A DNA stretch of 48,304 bases from Lachnospiraceae bacterium (GCA_017472605.1 JAFUPV010000008.1:1-48304); one strand, 5' to 3'; shown: positions 14,751-23,589, numbered from the stretch's first letter. Made by a program: numbers and translations. The notes: a model not told the origin generated them from the letters alone.

Positions 14751-17267
14751 TCAGCCGTAGCAGCGTATATACTTATAAATGAGACGCTTCCACCTTCCGC
14801 AGGTATCCAGAATCTGGTCTGCAAATTCGTAGTAGAAATCGACGGCATCCTTTCTGGTTGCCTCATCGAATTCGTGACGGCTGAAGACTGCCTCCAGTGT
14901 CAGGCTGCGAAGCCAGAGCAGCGTTTCTTCGTTCAGGAACGGATATTTCTCCGCAATTTCCTTCCAGTCGGCATATTCGTCCAGCAGAAGTCCTTCCTCG
15001 CTGCTGAGCTTTTCCACCATTGTGAAGGCTGCCAGAATTCCGTCACGCGGCGCGCTGTCGTTCAGGCGGGCATCCAGCTTTTCCAGACGTTTCCTGTACT
15101 GGAAATTGATCAGGAACAGGATCAGCGCAATCAGGACAACCACAGCCGCGATGATCAGTGCAATCTTCAGAATGGTCCAGATCATCTGACTGGACTTCGA
15201 ATCCTCCGTTTCATCAGGAGCCGTCGTTGACGGTTCTGTCGGGTTGGCACTGCTTGGCTTTGTTCCATGGGCCGCAGAAGTGGACTCTTCCTCGGATTCT
15301 GTTTCCAGATGTACCGTATTTTCTTCCGGCTCGGTGGTTTCCTCTTCCGTTGTCTCTTCCTCCGTGGTATTCTCCACATCATTCAGATCCTCACGGTTCA
15401 GCGGATCCTCCTCCCTGTCATCCTGCATGTCTTCTTCATTCAGGAAACCTGGGGTTACTTCAATCGGTACCCAGCCCACACCGTCGATGTAAATCTCCGG
15501 CCATGCATGGGCACTTCTGTCGTAGATCTCGTTCGCTCCGCTTCCCGAAAGAAGCTCCGTAGTCATGTAGCCTTCCACATAGCGGGCAGGAATTCCAAAC
15601 GAACGGAACATCAAAACGGCTGCAGACGCAAAATGGGTGCAGGCACCTTTCCGGTTTTCATAGAGGAAATATTCCACATAATCCTCTCCTCCTGGTGTTG
15701 CGCCCGGGATCTTTGTATATTCCGCATGGGAATTCAGATTCTCACGGACAAATGCAACACAGTCCGTGACGGAATCAAAACTCATCTGACCATACTCTGC
15801 CCAGAACTGCTCCAGTCCTTCCACAGGAAGATCCAGATACGTCTGACGAACATATTCCCGGTAGCTCATGTCCTCAGTCCTTGTCTTGCCCGCTTCTTCC
15901 AGTGCTTCCAGATTGGAAAGCTTCTGTGTGTTCATGTAATACAGATTCATGGTCGTTTCATCGGTCTTTTCCTCTGTATGAATATCGTAGGCATCGGACG
16001 GCAGAAATTCGGAAATGTCACTGCCGTAGGGAATGTAGGAATAGTCCGGGTTGGCATCCCGGTTTGTGATGACGAAACGGAGCCGTCCGTACACACCGGC
16101 ATTTCCTTCCTGCTGAAGCTCTTCCAGCAGACTGTAGTAGTTTTTGCCAAGCTGTCCGATTGACATTCCTGCCGCTGCGGCAGCTTCCTTCTGCTCGTCT
16201 GTCTGCTCCTTCCAGCCCTTTCCTGTGTAGTTGGATCCCACATATCCGCGGATGTAAAGCGGAGCGGTCAGGTCATCGGAAATGTCCAGATACAGATGAA
16301 GATCACCGTAATCACGAATTTCCTTGACATTGCTCAGTTTTCCTCCGTGAACACCGCTGCTGCGGACGATGTCAAAGGGAAGCCAGTCCCACTCACCGCG
16401 CATCAGTTTTTTCCAGAACTCACGGGCATCACCGATCAGATCACCGTTTCGGATATCCTCCCTCAGTTCCGACTGACTTTCATAGCCCTGATTGATTGCC
16501 TTTCCCAGCTGGAAATAGCTGACGGGAATCAGAACAAGGGAAAGCGCTGCTGCAACAGCAGCCGTCTGCCAGCGCAGTCTTGCCAGCGTTGTGGTTCCGA
16601 TCTGTACGGAGATCATCTGTGTCCGGAAGCTTTCACGCTGCCTTGTGTGCTGCAGGAAGTAGATTCCAACCAGACCAAACAGCATCAGTGCCGTTGACAG
16701 CATGTCCGGAAACAGACCAACTGCCAGAGCAAGCGCCAGCGGAAACGTCATGATCAGTGCTGTCACTCTCGCGTCCAGAAAATAAACCATGCCGGACGCA
16801 AGAATTCCAATAAACAGAGTCAGAATAAAGAGAACGCTGACTGTCTGGCTTGATCCGCTCAGTGTCCCCACGCTTGCAAGCGGGATTTTCACGTCATAGT
16901 ATGTGTTGACCTGACCCATGATCAGATTATAGATACAGCAGATTCCTTCTGTCAGCAGATCCCGAAACAGAAATCCGAGGATACCCATAACCGCCAGGGT
17001 TCCCGGCAGGGTCAGATAAATCTTTTTCGGCCAGGAATAAACGGCAGTAAACAGGGCGCAGACAAGAATCAGACCAACCACAAACCACAGGGTATTTACC
17101 GGAATGGCAAAGGTACGGATGAACGCACCGGCAATTCCAAAGCTTGCTGCAAGTAAAAAAACAAAACGCAAAGCCAGGAACAGAATTTCATGAAATTGCT
17201 TCTGTTGTCTGGGAGATTCCGCGTGAACCAGGCGGTCTACCAGGATTCCTTTTTCTTCATGTTCCAT
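14751..17267 (-). CDS. Transglutaminase-domain membrane protein (TgpA-like)
   Basis: 838-residue membrane protein. The N-terminal third (about residues 30-260) holds some seven hydrophobic segments. An extracytoplasmic middle part carries a transglutaminase core: RKGACTHFASAAVLMF with the catalytic Cys near 541, SAHAWPEIYIDGVGWVPIEVTP with His near 587 and the Asp/Thr-Pro end. A Glu/Thr-rich linker with TEEET repeats (about 620-690) follows, then a membrane helix (LKIALIIAAVVVLIALILFLI) and a C-terminal cytoplasmic DUF4129-like region. GGAGG is 6 nt before the ATG. It forms an operon with DUF58 and MoxR genes upstream, a widespread module thought to act in envelope protein modification or assembly. 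Confidence 0.92.
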   Translation of the reverse strand: MEHEEKGILVDRLVHAESPRQQKQFHEILFLALRFVFLLAASFGIAGAFIRTFAIPVNTLWFVVGLILVCALFTAVYSWPKKIYLTLPGTLAVMGILGFLFRDLLTEGICCIYNLIMGQVNTYYDVKIPLASVGTLSGSSQTVSVLFILTLFIGILASGMVYFLDARVTALIMTFPLALALAVGLFPDMLSTALMLFGLVGIYFLQHTRQRESFRTQMISVQIGTTTLARLRWQTAAVAAALSLVLIPVSYFQLGKAINQGYESQSELREDIRNGDLIGDAREFWKKLMRGEWDWLPFDIVRSSGVHGGKLSNVKEIRDYGDLHLYLDISDDLTAPLYIRGYVGSNYTGKGWKEQTDEQKEAAAAAGMSIGQLGKNYYSLLEELQQEGNAGVYGRLRFVITNRDANPDYSYIPYGSDISEFLPSDAYDIHTEEKTDETTMNLYYMNTQKLSNLEALEEAGKTRTEDMSYREYVRQTYLDLPVEGLEQFWAEYGQMSFDSVTDCVAFVRENLNSHAEYTKIPGATPGGEDYVEYFLYENRKGACTHFASAAVLMFRSFGIPARYVEGYMTTELLSGSGANEIYDRSAHAWPEIYIDGVGWVPIEVTPGFLNEEDMQDDREEDPLNREDLNDVENTTEEETTEEETTEPEENTVHLETESEEESTSAAHGTKPSSANPTEPSTTAPDETEDSKSSQMIWTILKIALIIAAVVVLIALILFLINFQYRKRLEKLDARLNDSAPRDGILAAFTMVEKLSSEEGLLLDEYADWKEIAEKYPFLNEETLLWLRSLTLEAVFSRHEFDEATRKDAVDFYYEFADQILDTCGRWKRLIYKYIRCYG

Positions 17268-17281
17268 GAAGTTCCTCCAAC

Positions 17282-18379
17282 TTAAATCTCTATTAATTCA
17301 TTCAGCTGATCGATGGTCAGAACGGACTTGATCATCTGGTCCGACGCAAGGAATTCTGCCATATCGCTCACCGGATCCATGCAGGTGATGGCGATCATGC
17401 GGTGAATGGCCAGCTGCGGATGGGCATTTCGAAACGCATCCCAGTGCAGATTCTGTGTTCTGCGTCCGGTGGTAAGAAGCTTACCCATTCCTTCAATAAT
17501 GTCTTCCGGCGTACGGATTTTCAGCTCCTCAAACGCGATTGGTTCCGCCTTTTTGCACCAGTAGATCCGATGGGGACATTCCTGGGCAAGAAGAGCCATA
17601 GACAGCGAATAGCACAGCTCAAAGACAGCCTGCGCCTGATCGATGTCCTGGAACCGCAGATCCAGATAGATTCCAACGGAATTGCTGACTGGACGGGACA
17701 TTTCCTTGATCATCATGGTATCCAGTCTTGCTGTCAGCTTCCAGTGAACACGGGACAGCTTGTCTCCCTGTCTGTATTCGCGGACACGGAAAATCTCAGA
17801 CGGATCATCGCCCGGATTATTCTTATCAAACTCTTCGCTGTCGGAATCGAAGTTTCTGCAGGCTTCCGTCACCGTGATCTGCATCTCATGGAGACGGGGC
17901 ATGACAACACAGCTTCCCATTCCCCGGATCTTCTTCTTTCGTGCAAACAGCCGCAGATAGTCATAGATCACAAGAGATTCCAGTGACACTTTGATCACGC
18001 CGCAGTAGGTCGAAGAAAAGGTAAACGGAATCCGCATCCGTCCGTGGGCCGCTCCGCGCAGATTGATCTCATATTCCTCATATTCATCATCCAGACAGTT
18101 GCTGACACTGACACGAAGAACCGCATCACTTAAGGGCAGAGGACTTCTGTTCTGGAACAGGATCATCATCTTTGCCCGTTCCCTGCTGTCCACTACGTTG
18201 TCTACCGTATCCATGGAAACGGTCACACCGCGTTTCAGCACCCAGCTTACGAGAAAGAGAAGCAGAAAGAGGAGAAGTTCAAAGGCCAGGATCGTCCCGG
18301 GAACCGGTCCGTCATACATCAGACCGATATAGGCCGTGATCAGAACGATCAGCACATAGATTATCTTTCTTCCAATCAT
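17282..18379 (-). CDS. DUF58-domain protein
   Basis: 365-residue protein with two N-terminal membrane helices (IIYVLIVLITAYIGLMY; TILAFELLLFLLLFLVSWVL), then a beta-rich domain and the DUF58 signature FRVREYRQGDKLSRVHWKLTARLDTMMIKEM, part of a von Willebrand A-like fold. DUF58 proteins are standard partners of MoxR ATPases. It begins 1 bp after the moxR stop and ends 14 bp before the transglutaminase gene, so the three are one transcript. A chaperone-like membrane complex is the usual inference. Confidence 0.93.
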   Translation of the reverse strand: MIGRKIIYVLIVLITAYIGLMYDGPVPGTILAFELLLFLLLFLVSWVLKRGVTVSMDTVDNVVDSRERAKMMILFQNRSPLPLSDAVLRVSVSNCLDDEYEEYEINLRGAAHGRMRIPFTFSSTYCGVIKVSLESLVIYDYLRLFARKKKIRGMGSCVVMPRLHEMQITVTEACRNFDSDSEEFDKNNPGDDPSEIFRVREYRQGDKLSRVHWKLTARLDTMMIKEMSRPVSNSVGIYLDLRFQDIDQAQAVFELCYSLSMALLAQECPHRIYWCKKAEPIAFEELKIRTPEDIIEGMGKLLTTGRRTQNLHWDAFRNAHPQLAIHRMIAITCMDPVSDMAEFLASDQMIKSVLTIDQLNELIEI

Positions 18380-18380
18380 A

Positions 18381-19379
18381 TCAACCCTTCTTTGCCTTCG
18401 GCTTCTGAATTACCTCCAGGATCTGCTCAAGGATATCCTCCGCAGTCACATTTCCCACCTTTGCTTTTGTGTTCAGAATGATACGGTGCGCGCATACATC
18501 CACAAAAACAGCAGCCAGATCATCCGGTACCACATAGTCGCGCTCCTGCATGTACGCATAGGCACTTGCCATGCGGATCAGGGCGATGGTTCCGCGGGGA
18601 CTTACGCCGAGAGAAAGAAGCTGATGATGTCTTGTTGCGTTGATCAAATCAACCGCGTACTGGTACACCAGATCGTGCATGTAGATGTTTTCTACTTCTT
18701 TTTTCATTGCCAGAATCTCATCAATGGTCAGACACGGCTCAATGTCATCAACCGTCAGAGTACGCTTGCTCTTCAGCATGGAAATCTCGTCTTCCGGCTT
18801 CGGATAGCCGATGGACATGCGGATCATGAAACGGTCCAGCTGAGATTCCGGAAGCAGCTGAGTACCGGAGGAACCGGTCGGGTTTTCCGTCGCAATGACC
18901 ATGAACGGCTGAGGAACCTCACGACATACCGCGTCAATCGTAACCGTTCCCTCTTCCATTACTTCAAGCAGAGCAGACTGGGTCTTCGGAGACGTACGGT
19001 TGATCTCGTCCGCAAGGAACAGGTTGCACATAACCGCACCCGGATAGTAGACATACTTTCCTGTCTCCTTCTGCAGCACATGGTATCCGCAGACATCAGA
19101 CGGAAGCACATCCGGTGTGAACTGCATACGCTTCTGCTTTAAGGACAGTGCCTTGGAAAACGCCATTGCCAGCGTTGTCTTTCCAACGCCCGGAATATCT
19201 TCCATCAGGATGTGACCGCCAGCCAGCATCGTACACATCAGTTTTGTCAGGCAGTCATCTTTTCCTTTGATTACATATTTTACATTTTCAATCGCCTGCC
19301 AGACTTTTTTTACATTTTCAGTATTTTCCATCATTTCCTCCAAAGGCAGCAGCACTTCTGTCTTCCGCTGTTCTGCCAT
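18381..19379 (-). CDS. MoxR-family AAA+ ATPase
   Basis: 332-residue AAA+ ATPase. Walker A DIPGVGKTTLA (about residues 60-70), Walker B FLADEINRTSPKTQSALLEVMEE, sensor and arginine-finger region ATENPTGSSGTQLLPESQLDRFMIR, and C-terminal lid domain with the MoxR-type SPRGTIALIRMASAYAYM. The start is uncertain: 19379 is the longest form, but ATGs at 19334 and 19331 follow a strong GGAGG (19337-19341), giving about 316 residues beginning MENTENVKKVW. It leads the MoxR-DUF58-transglutaminase operon and has a consensus promoter 72 bp upstream. Confidence 0.94.
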   Translation of the reverse strand: MAEQRKTEVLLPLEEMMENTENVKKVWQAIENVKYVIKGKDDCLTKLMCTMLAGGHILMEDIPGVGKTTLAMAFSKALSLKQKRMQFTPDVLPSDVCGYHVLQKETGKYVYYPGAVMCNLFLADEINRTSPKTQSALLEVMEEGTVTIDAVCREVPQPFMVIATENPTGSSGTQLLPESQLDRFMIRMSIGYPKPEDEISMLKSKRTLTVDDIEPCLTIDEILAMKKEVENIYMHDLVYQYAVDLINATRHHQLLSLGVSPRGTIALIRMASAYAYMQERDYVVPDDLAAVFVDVCAHRIILNTKAKVGNVTAEDILEQILEVIQKPKAKKG

Positions 19380-19450
19380 TCTTCTTTCAGTTCACGAAAC
19401 ATTCGGGATTTCGCAAAACTGTATGTCCTGAAACAAGAGCATACAAAAAT

Positions 19451-19479
19451 ATTATATCATACATGAACTTGTCTGGCAA
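19451..19479 (-). promoter_or_regulatory. Promoter of the moxR operon
   Basis: Minus strand: -35 TTGCCA at 19474-19479, 17-bp spacer, -10 TATAAT at 19451-19456. Confidence 0.8.
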
Positions 19480-19515
19480 TGGTAATCTCGTACCAATTGC
19501 CCGGAAATGCTCATA

Positions 19516-19559
19516 AAAAGGGACACCGCAAAGTCAAAACGACTTGCCATGCCCCTTAT
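19516..19559 (-). terminator. Terminator downstream of the 237-residue membrane-anchored protein gene
   Basis: Minus strand: AAGGG...CCCTT outer arms and GCAAGTC/GACTTTGC inner arms around a GTTTT loop, followed by TTTTTA (ending about 19516). It separates the aroE transcript from the moxR promoter. Confidence 0.7.
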
Positions 19560-19583
19560 CTTCGCTTCTGCATCCAGGCGAAC

Positions 19584-19614
19584 ATGCCGGTGACACGTTC
19601 GATCGGATTGTTTA
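19584..19614 (+). repeat. Interspersed 31-bp repeat, copy B
   Basis: Begins ATGCCGGTGACACG and ends GATCGGATTGTTTA; 28 of 31 positions match copy A at 14670-14700. Its last 3 bp are the stop codon of the adjacent minus-strand gene (19612). Confidence 0.7.
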
Positions 19615-20325
19615 CTGTGCTGCAGTGGAGGACGGTACCTCTCCGTTCAGCATTGCGCAGAACTGCTTCAGCTTCTCATCCGAATCCAGTGCTGCTTTGT
19701 ATTTATTGTTTACTTCTGTGTTCAGATCTCTTACTTCCTGCCAGTTTGCCACTTCCTGCATGTAAGTGGAAACCTCACCGTCCCAGGTACGGTTGTTGAT
19801 ATACATGGTTCCATCCGGATTCTCACAGATATAGAACCGGATCAGCGACGGAGCTTTTGTTTCAATGGAAAGGAATTTGTACTCGAAATACACATAGACA
19901 ATGTATGTATTTTCCACGATTCCATCAATAGTATAGCAGGAAATGTTGCTGTAGCCTTCAATGTATTCGGACTCCTGCTTCAGCCTTTGAGCATCAAAGG
20001 GGACGTCGGTTTCGACAATCTGATTCAGCGTTTCCGCATCTGCTGTCTTAGCCGCCTGGAAATAGCGCTGGACAATCTGAGCGATTGCCGGATTGGTGTC
20101 TTTTTCCATCCGGTTATTCTGAATTTCATCCTCGGTATCCCGTTCAAGCTCGACTGCACTTGGATGATCTTCTTCTTCAAATCCGTTCCGGTTCGTGACA
20201 AAAATCACAGCAGCAACCAGTGCCGCAGCAACCAGAATGATCGCCAGGTACGGAAGCAGACGCTTCAGCCTTCCCTTTCTTTTTACGGTTTTTTTCTTCT
20301 TTTTATGCTTGATAGTCTGTCCCAT
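19612..20325 (-). CDS. Membrane-anchored protein of unknown function
   Basis: 237-residue protein with a very basic N-terminus (KHKKKKKTVKRKGRLKR), one membrane helix (LLPYLAIILVAAALVAAVIFV, about residues 24-44) and an outside domain of about 190 residues. The outside domain (NPAIAQIVQRYFQAAKTADAETLNQIV ... YVYFEYKFLSIETKAPSLIRFYI) has the helix-then-sheet pattern of NTF2/SnoaL-like folds, but I do not recognise a family. Start at 20325 chosen for AGGAGG 5 nt upstream; a TTG at 20361 overlapping the aroE stop is possible. Probably co-transcribed with aroE. The final residues are followed by the 31-bp repeat. Confidence 0.75.
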   Translation of the reverse strand: MGQTIKHKKKKKTVKRKGRLKRLLPYLAIILVAAALVAAVIFVTNRNGFEEEDHPSAVELERDTEDEIQNNRMEKDTNPAIAQIVQRYFQAAKTADAETLNQIVETDVPFDAQRLKQESEYIEGYSNISCYTIDGIVENTYIVYVYFEYKFLSIETKAPSLIRFYICENPDGTMYINNRTWDGEVSTYMQEVANWQEVRDLNTEVNNKYKAALDSDEKLKQFCAMLNGEVPSSTAAQ

Positions 20326-20357
20326 CTGCGCCTCCTTATTGTCACGCGTTTCCTGCG

Positions 20358-21224
20358 TCAACCGGTAAAATACCTCTGTTTGATCATCGCAACCGGCATT
20401 TCCACACCGGTCCAGAGGCGGTAGGCTTCCGCTCCCTGATACAGCAGCATGTACATTCCGTTAAAGAACGGACAGCCGGCTTCTTTTGCCAGTTTCAGCA
20501 ATTTTGTTTCTCTCGGATTGTAGATGATATCCGACACGATCATCCGTCTGGGAAGCCAGGATGCGTCAGGAATCAGACATCCCTCCAGATCCGGAGCCAT
20601 TCCCACGTTGGTTGCATTGACCAGGATGTCACTGCTTTGAATCGTTTCCTTCAGCAGCTCCCTGTCATTGATGTCACACACACGGATCCTGCAGTCCGTT
20701 TTCGTCTTCAGATAATCCGCAACCGCAACCGCATCCTCGAACGATTTGCTCCTCCGGTTGAAAACGGTTATTTCCGCCAGCCCGTCAATTGCAGCCTGTG
20801 CCAGGATTGACAGAGCCGCTCCGCCGGCGCCCAGAAGAGTCATTTTCCCTCCGGTCACATCAAAGCCGGCATCCTTCAGTGACATCATATAGCCGATTCC
20901 ATCGGTATTATAACCGGTCAGCACACCGCCCTCGTTCACGACGGTATTCACAGATCCGGTTGCAGCAGCTGCCAGAGAAAGATGATCGCAGAGACGCGCC
21001 ATCTTTTTTTTATCCGGCATCGTGCAGTTCCATCCTCTTGCTCCCAGTGCTTTTAATCCGTTGACAGCGCTCTCCAGTTCCTCCTCACCCGCATCAAAAC
21101 ACAGGTAAACATAGTCCAGACCGCAGGCTTCGAAAGCCGCGTTGTGCATAAGCGGTGAAATGCTGTGGGAGACCGGTCTCCCAAGTAATCCTGTCAATCC
21201 TGTTTTTCCGGTAATTCTGTCCAT
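20358..21224 (-). CDS. aroE: Shikimate dehydrogenase
   Basis: 288-residue NADPH enzyme reducing 3-dehydroshikimate to shikimate. Substrate-binding GRPVSHSISPLMHNAAF (15-31), catalytic Lys in GWNCTMPDKKK, catalytic Asp in GYNTDGIG, dinucleotide loop LLGAGGAALSI, NADP phosphate-binding NRR, and VNATNVGM. The MPDK form is closer to YdiB/quinate-shikimate dehydrogenases (MPNK) than to E. coli AroE (VPFK), so quinate use or NAD preference is possible. GGAGG is 9 nt before the ATG. aroK lies 1.8 kb upstream, separated by DUF5688, tRNA and efp genes. Confidence 0.95.
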   Translation of the reverse strand: MDRITGKTGLTGLLGRPVSHSISPLMHNAAFEACGLDYVYLCFDAGEEELESAVNGLKALGARGWNCTMPDKKKMARLCDHLSLAAAATGSVNTVVNEGGVLTGYNTDGIGYMMSLKDAGFDVTGGKMTLLGAGGAALSILAQAAIDGLAEITVFNRRSKSFEDAVAVADYLKTKTDCRIRVCDINDRELLKETIQSSDILVNATNVGMAPDLEGCLIPDASWLPRRMIVSDIIYNPRETKLLKLAKEAGCPFFNGMYMLLYQGAEAYRLWTGVEMPVAMIKQRYFTG

Positions 21225-21334
21225 TTTCTGATTCCTCCGTGAAAAGCGCCCTTGTATACTTTAATACGAAATTGCAAAAAAGGCAAGTAATATTTCCATT
21301 TTCCCTGTCTCTTTGTGCAAAATTGCCACTTTTG

Positions 21335-22222
21335 TCAGCGTTCTCTGCAGATGGTCACCCGCTCCGTGGATCTGCAGTAGTAGTAGACATGGTCTGAAAG
21401 GACCTCGTCCGGTGCCACGTGAGTATGGTTCATGGAGGAAACCAGGCGCTCCAGCTCCTCCACGTCGCTGCTTCCGGTTACCGGAACAGCCAGAAATTCA
21501 TGAACGCTGCTGGGAAGCAGATAGAGATCGGATCCCGTCTTCTGTGCCAGTTCCTTCAGCAGACCAGGATAGAATGCCGCCCAGGCACCAAAAAAGTTGC
21601 TGCTGTTGGAGATCACATAGACTCTGGCAGCGCTGCCGTCCCTGTCAGAAGGCATCAGGAGGCCTTCCAGGACCTGATCCAGCGACTCAGTATAGCCGGG
21701 GAGAATCTTCGGCGTATTCTCCACAGCGATCCGGTGAATCTCCTCTCCTGTTGTCTCCCAGACCTTCAGATAGTCGTTGTAGACCAGCGCACTGCCCATT
21801 GCGCGGTTCTTTCCCTCCAGAGAAAGGTAGTAGACAACCGCAAAGTCCAGAAACCGCCGATGAGGAATCCGTCTGAGAATATCCCGGTTGGCGTCATAGT
21901 TCACAATCCGGCAGGCCAGACGCTTTTTTGCCGCGTGAAAATGAAAAAAGATCCGGCTGTCAAAGCCGTCTCCTCCGCTCATCTGATACAATGTCAGGAT
22001 TTCCTGAAGAACATCCGCAAGCGGCTTCCCAAGAAGGTACATACGATAAAAGGGTGCCATATAAATCATAGGGCACACCTCTTCTCCTTCGCGTCTTACT
22101 GACATTGCTTTCATCTGTATTCCGTTGTTTTTTCTGACTGTGTGAATTGTGACAAGCTCTCCTTCAGGAAGAGAGTCCTGCATTTCTTTTGTGATCGTGA
22201 GTAAAAACTGACGATAATCCAT
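21335..22222 (-). CDS. DUF5688-family protein
   Basis: 295-residue soluble protein starting MDYRQFLLTITKEMQ. Pattern: KNNGIQMKAMSVRREGEEVCPMIYM, then YQMSGGDGFDSRIFFHF, a run of mixed alpha/beta segments, and VYVISNSSNFFGAWAAFYPGLLKELA with the end HVAPDEVLSDHVYYY. I recognise this as DUF5688, common in gut Lachnospiraceae, function unknown; it has no signal or membrane segment. The frame stays open upstream through the tRNA gene, but that extension is spurious: an AAAGGG site is 8 nt before the ATG at 22222. Confidence 0.85.
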   Translation of the reverse strand: MDYRQFLLTITKEMQDSLPEGELVTIHTVRKNNGIQMKAMSVRREGEEVCPMIYMAPFYRMYLLGKPLADVLQEILTLYQMSGGDGFDSRIFFHFHAAKKRLACRIVNYDANRDILRRIPHRRFLDFAVVYYLSLEGKNRAMGSALVYNDYLKVWETTGEEIHRIAVENTPKILPGYTESLDQVLEGLLMPSDRDGSAARVYVISNSSNFFGAWAAFYPGLLKELAQKTGSDLYLLPSSVHEFLAVPVTGSSDVEELERLVSSMNHTHVAPDEVLSDHVYYYCRSTERVTICRER

Positions 22223-22275
22223 TCCAATACCCTTTCCGTATTCTGGCAGAAAGCAAAGGGAATCGGGTGAGAGAT

Positions 22276-22347
22276 TACACCTGAAGGGAATCGAACCCCC
22301 GCACGTAGATCCGGATTCTACTGCTCTATCCACTGAGCTACAGGTGT
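22276..22347 (-). tRNA. tRNA-Arg (anticodon CCG)
   Basis: 72-nt cloverleaf read on the minus strand: acceptor ACACCTG/CAGGTGT, D arm GCTC-AGTGGATA-GAGC, anticodon arm GTAGA-ATCCGGA-TCTAC with anticodon CCG, 4-nt variable loop, T arm with TTCGAAT loop, discriminator A. CCA is not encoded. It reads the CGG arginine codon. It lies between efp and the DUF5688 gene. Confidence 0.95.
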
Positions 22348-22353
22348 ATAGTG

Positions 22354-22376
22354 TCTGCGGTGCAGCGCACCGCAGA
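22354..22376. other. Perfect hairpin between efp and tRNA-Arg
   Basis: 10-bp stem TCTGCGGTGC/GCACCGCAGA around the triloop AGC, 6 bp from the 5' end of the tRNA. No T-run. It could be a processing signal or part of a weak terminator. Confidence 0.55.
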
Positions 22377-22416
22377 TGAAACCGCATTCGCGGGATTTGA
22401 CTTCTGATCTGACTTC

Positions 22417-22435
22417 CTGACGGAAGCTCCGTCAG
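22417..22435 (-). terminator. Hairpin downstream of efp (possible terminator)
   Basis: 8-bp stem CTGACGGA/TCCGTCAG around an AGC triloop, 18 bp after the efp stop. No T-run follows, so termination is uncertain. Confidence 0.4.
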
Positions 22436-22453
22436 CAGAAACAGCGGAACAAA

Positions 22454-23011
22454 TTATACTCTGGACAGATACTCTCCGGTTCTGGTATCGATCTTGATCT
22501 TCTCGCCGTTGTCAACGAACAGCGGAACGTAAACAGTTGCTCCTGTCTCAACAATTGCCGGCTTGGTAGCACCGGTAGCGGTGTTTCCTTTGATACCCGG
22601 CTCTGTGCTGGTAATCTCAAGCTCAACGAACAGAGGTGCCTCAACAGAGAACACATTTCCGTTGTGAGAACATACCTTACACATCTCGTTCTCTTTTACG
22701 AACTTCAGCTCATCACCGATGATGTCGCTGCTTAACGCGATCTGATCATAGGTCTCCTGATCCATGAAGTAGTAGAGATCACCGTCATTATATAAATACT
22801 GCATGTCCTTACGGTCAATTCTTGCCTCCGGGAATTTCTCAGTCGGACGGAAAGTTCTTTCGATCACTCCGCCTGCCTTAATATCCTTTAACTTGGTACG
22901 AACGAATGCAGCTCCCTTACCTGGTTTTACATGCTGGAACTCAAGAATCTGATATACGGTTCCGTCAATCTCGAGGGTCTTGCCATTTCTGAAATCGCCT
23001 GCTGAAATCAT
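22454..23011 (-). CDS. efp: Elongation factor P
   Basis: 185-residue, three-domain factor that relieves ribosomes stalled at proline runs. The N-terminal KOW-like domain carries [12 protein letters not shown], with K32 at the tip where post-translational modification occurs in other bacteria. The C-terminal half ends DTRGEYLSRV-like ([11 protein letters not shown]), as is usual. Start at 23011 chosen because GGGAGG is 7 nt upstream and the length is then exactly that of the family. It has its own promoter overlapping the end of aroK. Confidence 0.97.
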   Translation of the reverse strand: MISAGDFRNGKTLEIDGTVYQILEFQHVKPGKGAAFVRTKLKDIKAGGVIERTFRPTEKFPEARIDRKDMQYLYNDGDLYYFMDQETYDQIALSSDIIGDELKFVKENEMCKVCSHNGNVFSVEAPLFVELEITSTEPGIKGNTATGATKPAIVETGATVYVPLFVDNGEKIKIDTRTGEYLSRV

Positions 23012-23045
23012 TGCTATTCCTCCCTGAATGTAGTACGTGAGTATT

Positions 23046-23074
23046 ATTGTAGACCACATTCCAATTTTTTTCAA
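23046..23074 (-). promoter_or_regulatory. Promoter of efp
   Basis: Minus strand: -35 TTGAAA at 23069-23074, 17-bp spacer, -10 TACAAT at 23046-23051. The -35 overlaps the aroK stop codon (23071-23073). Confidence 0.7.
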
Positions 23075-23586
23075 GTGTTTTTTTCAATTTTTTTCAAAAT
23101 TTCGCTGCAAATGGTCTCCGGAGCCTTTCCGTCCACACAAATGCAGAGATCTGCCGCCTGCTGATAGCGTTCTTTTCGCTCTTCCAGCAGCCGTTCAATC
23201 CGGTTTTTCGCATCTGCTCCCTGAAGAAGCGGTCTTGTTTTGTCCCCTTTCAGCCGGTTTGCTACGGTCTCTGGTGAAACCTCCAGGAAAACGACAGCCC
23301 CGATCTGCTTCAGAAGAATCCGGTTCTCTTCCCGCATCGGAAGTCCGCCGCCGCAGGAAAGGATCATCGGTTCCTTCTGATCCAGCAATTCCTTCAGCAC
23401 ATCCGTTTCCATCCGGCGGAAATACGCTTCCCCCTTCTCCTCAAACATTGCGGAAACACTCATCTGCGCTTTCTGTTCAATCAGAGCGTCCGAGTCGATC
23501 ATGGGAACACTGAGGTGCTTCGCCAGCTCTCTTCCTATCGTTGTCTTTCCTGCGCCCATAAACCCGATCAGTACAATGTTCTCCAT
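23071..23586 (-). CDS. aroK: Shikimate kinase
   Basis: 171-residue kinase phosphorylating shikimate with ATP. P-loop GFMGAGKTT at residues 8-16, shikimate-binding D31/D33 in [17 protein letters not shown] with the substrate arginine, SCGGGLP, and the lid DKTRPLLQG. Normal length. It begins 4 bp before the end of the yqeG spacer and is in the leftward run nrdR-yqeG-aroK. The pathway partner aroE lies downstream past efp and the tRNA. Confidence 0.95.
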   Translation of the reverse strand: MENIVLIGFMGAGKTTIGRELAKHLSVPMIDSDALIEQKAQMSVSAMFEEKGEAYFRRMETDVLKELLDQKEPMILSCGGGLPMREENRILLKQIGAVVFLEVSPETVANRLKGDKTRPLLQGADAKNRIERLLEERKERYQQAADLCICVDGKAPETICSEILKKIEKNT

Positions 23587-23589
23587 CCG

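Noticed and set aside
14641-14751. N-terminal extension of the C26 hydrolase frame
   Set aside because: It crosses the terminator hairpin and repeat copy A; AGGAGG just before 14640 marks the real start.
22223-22387. N-terminal extension of the DUF5688 frame
   Set aside because: It reads straight through a complete tRNA-Arg gene; the supported start is at 22222.
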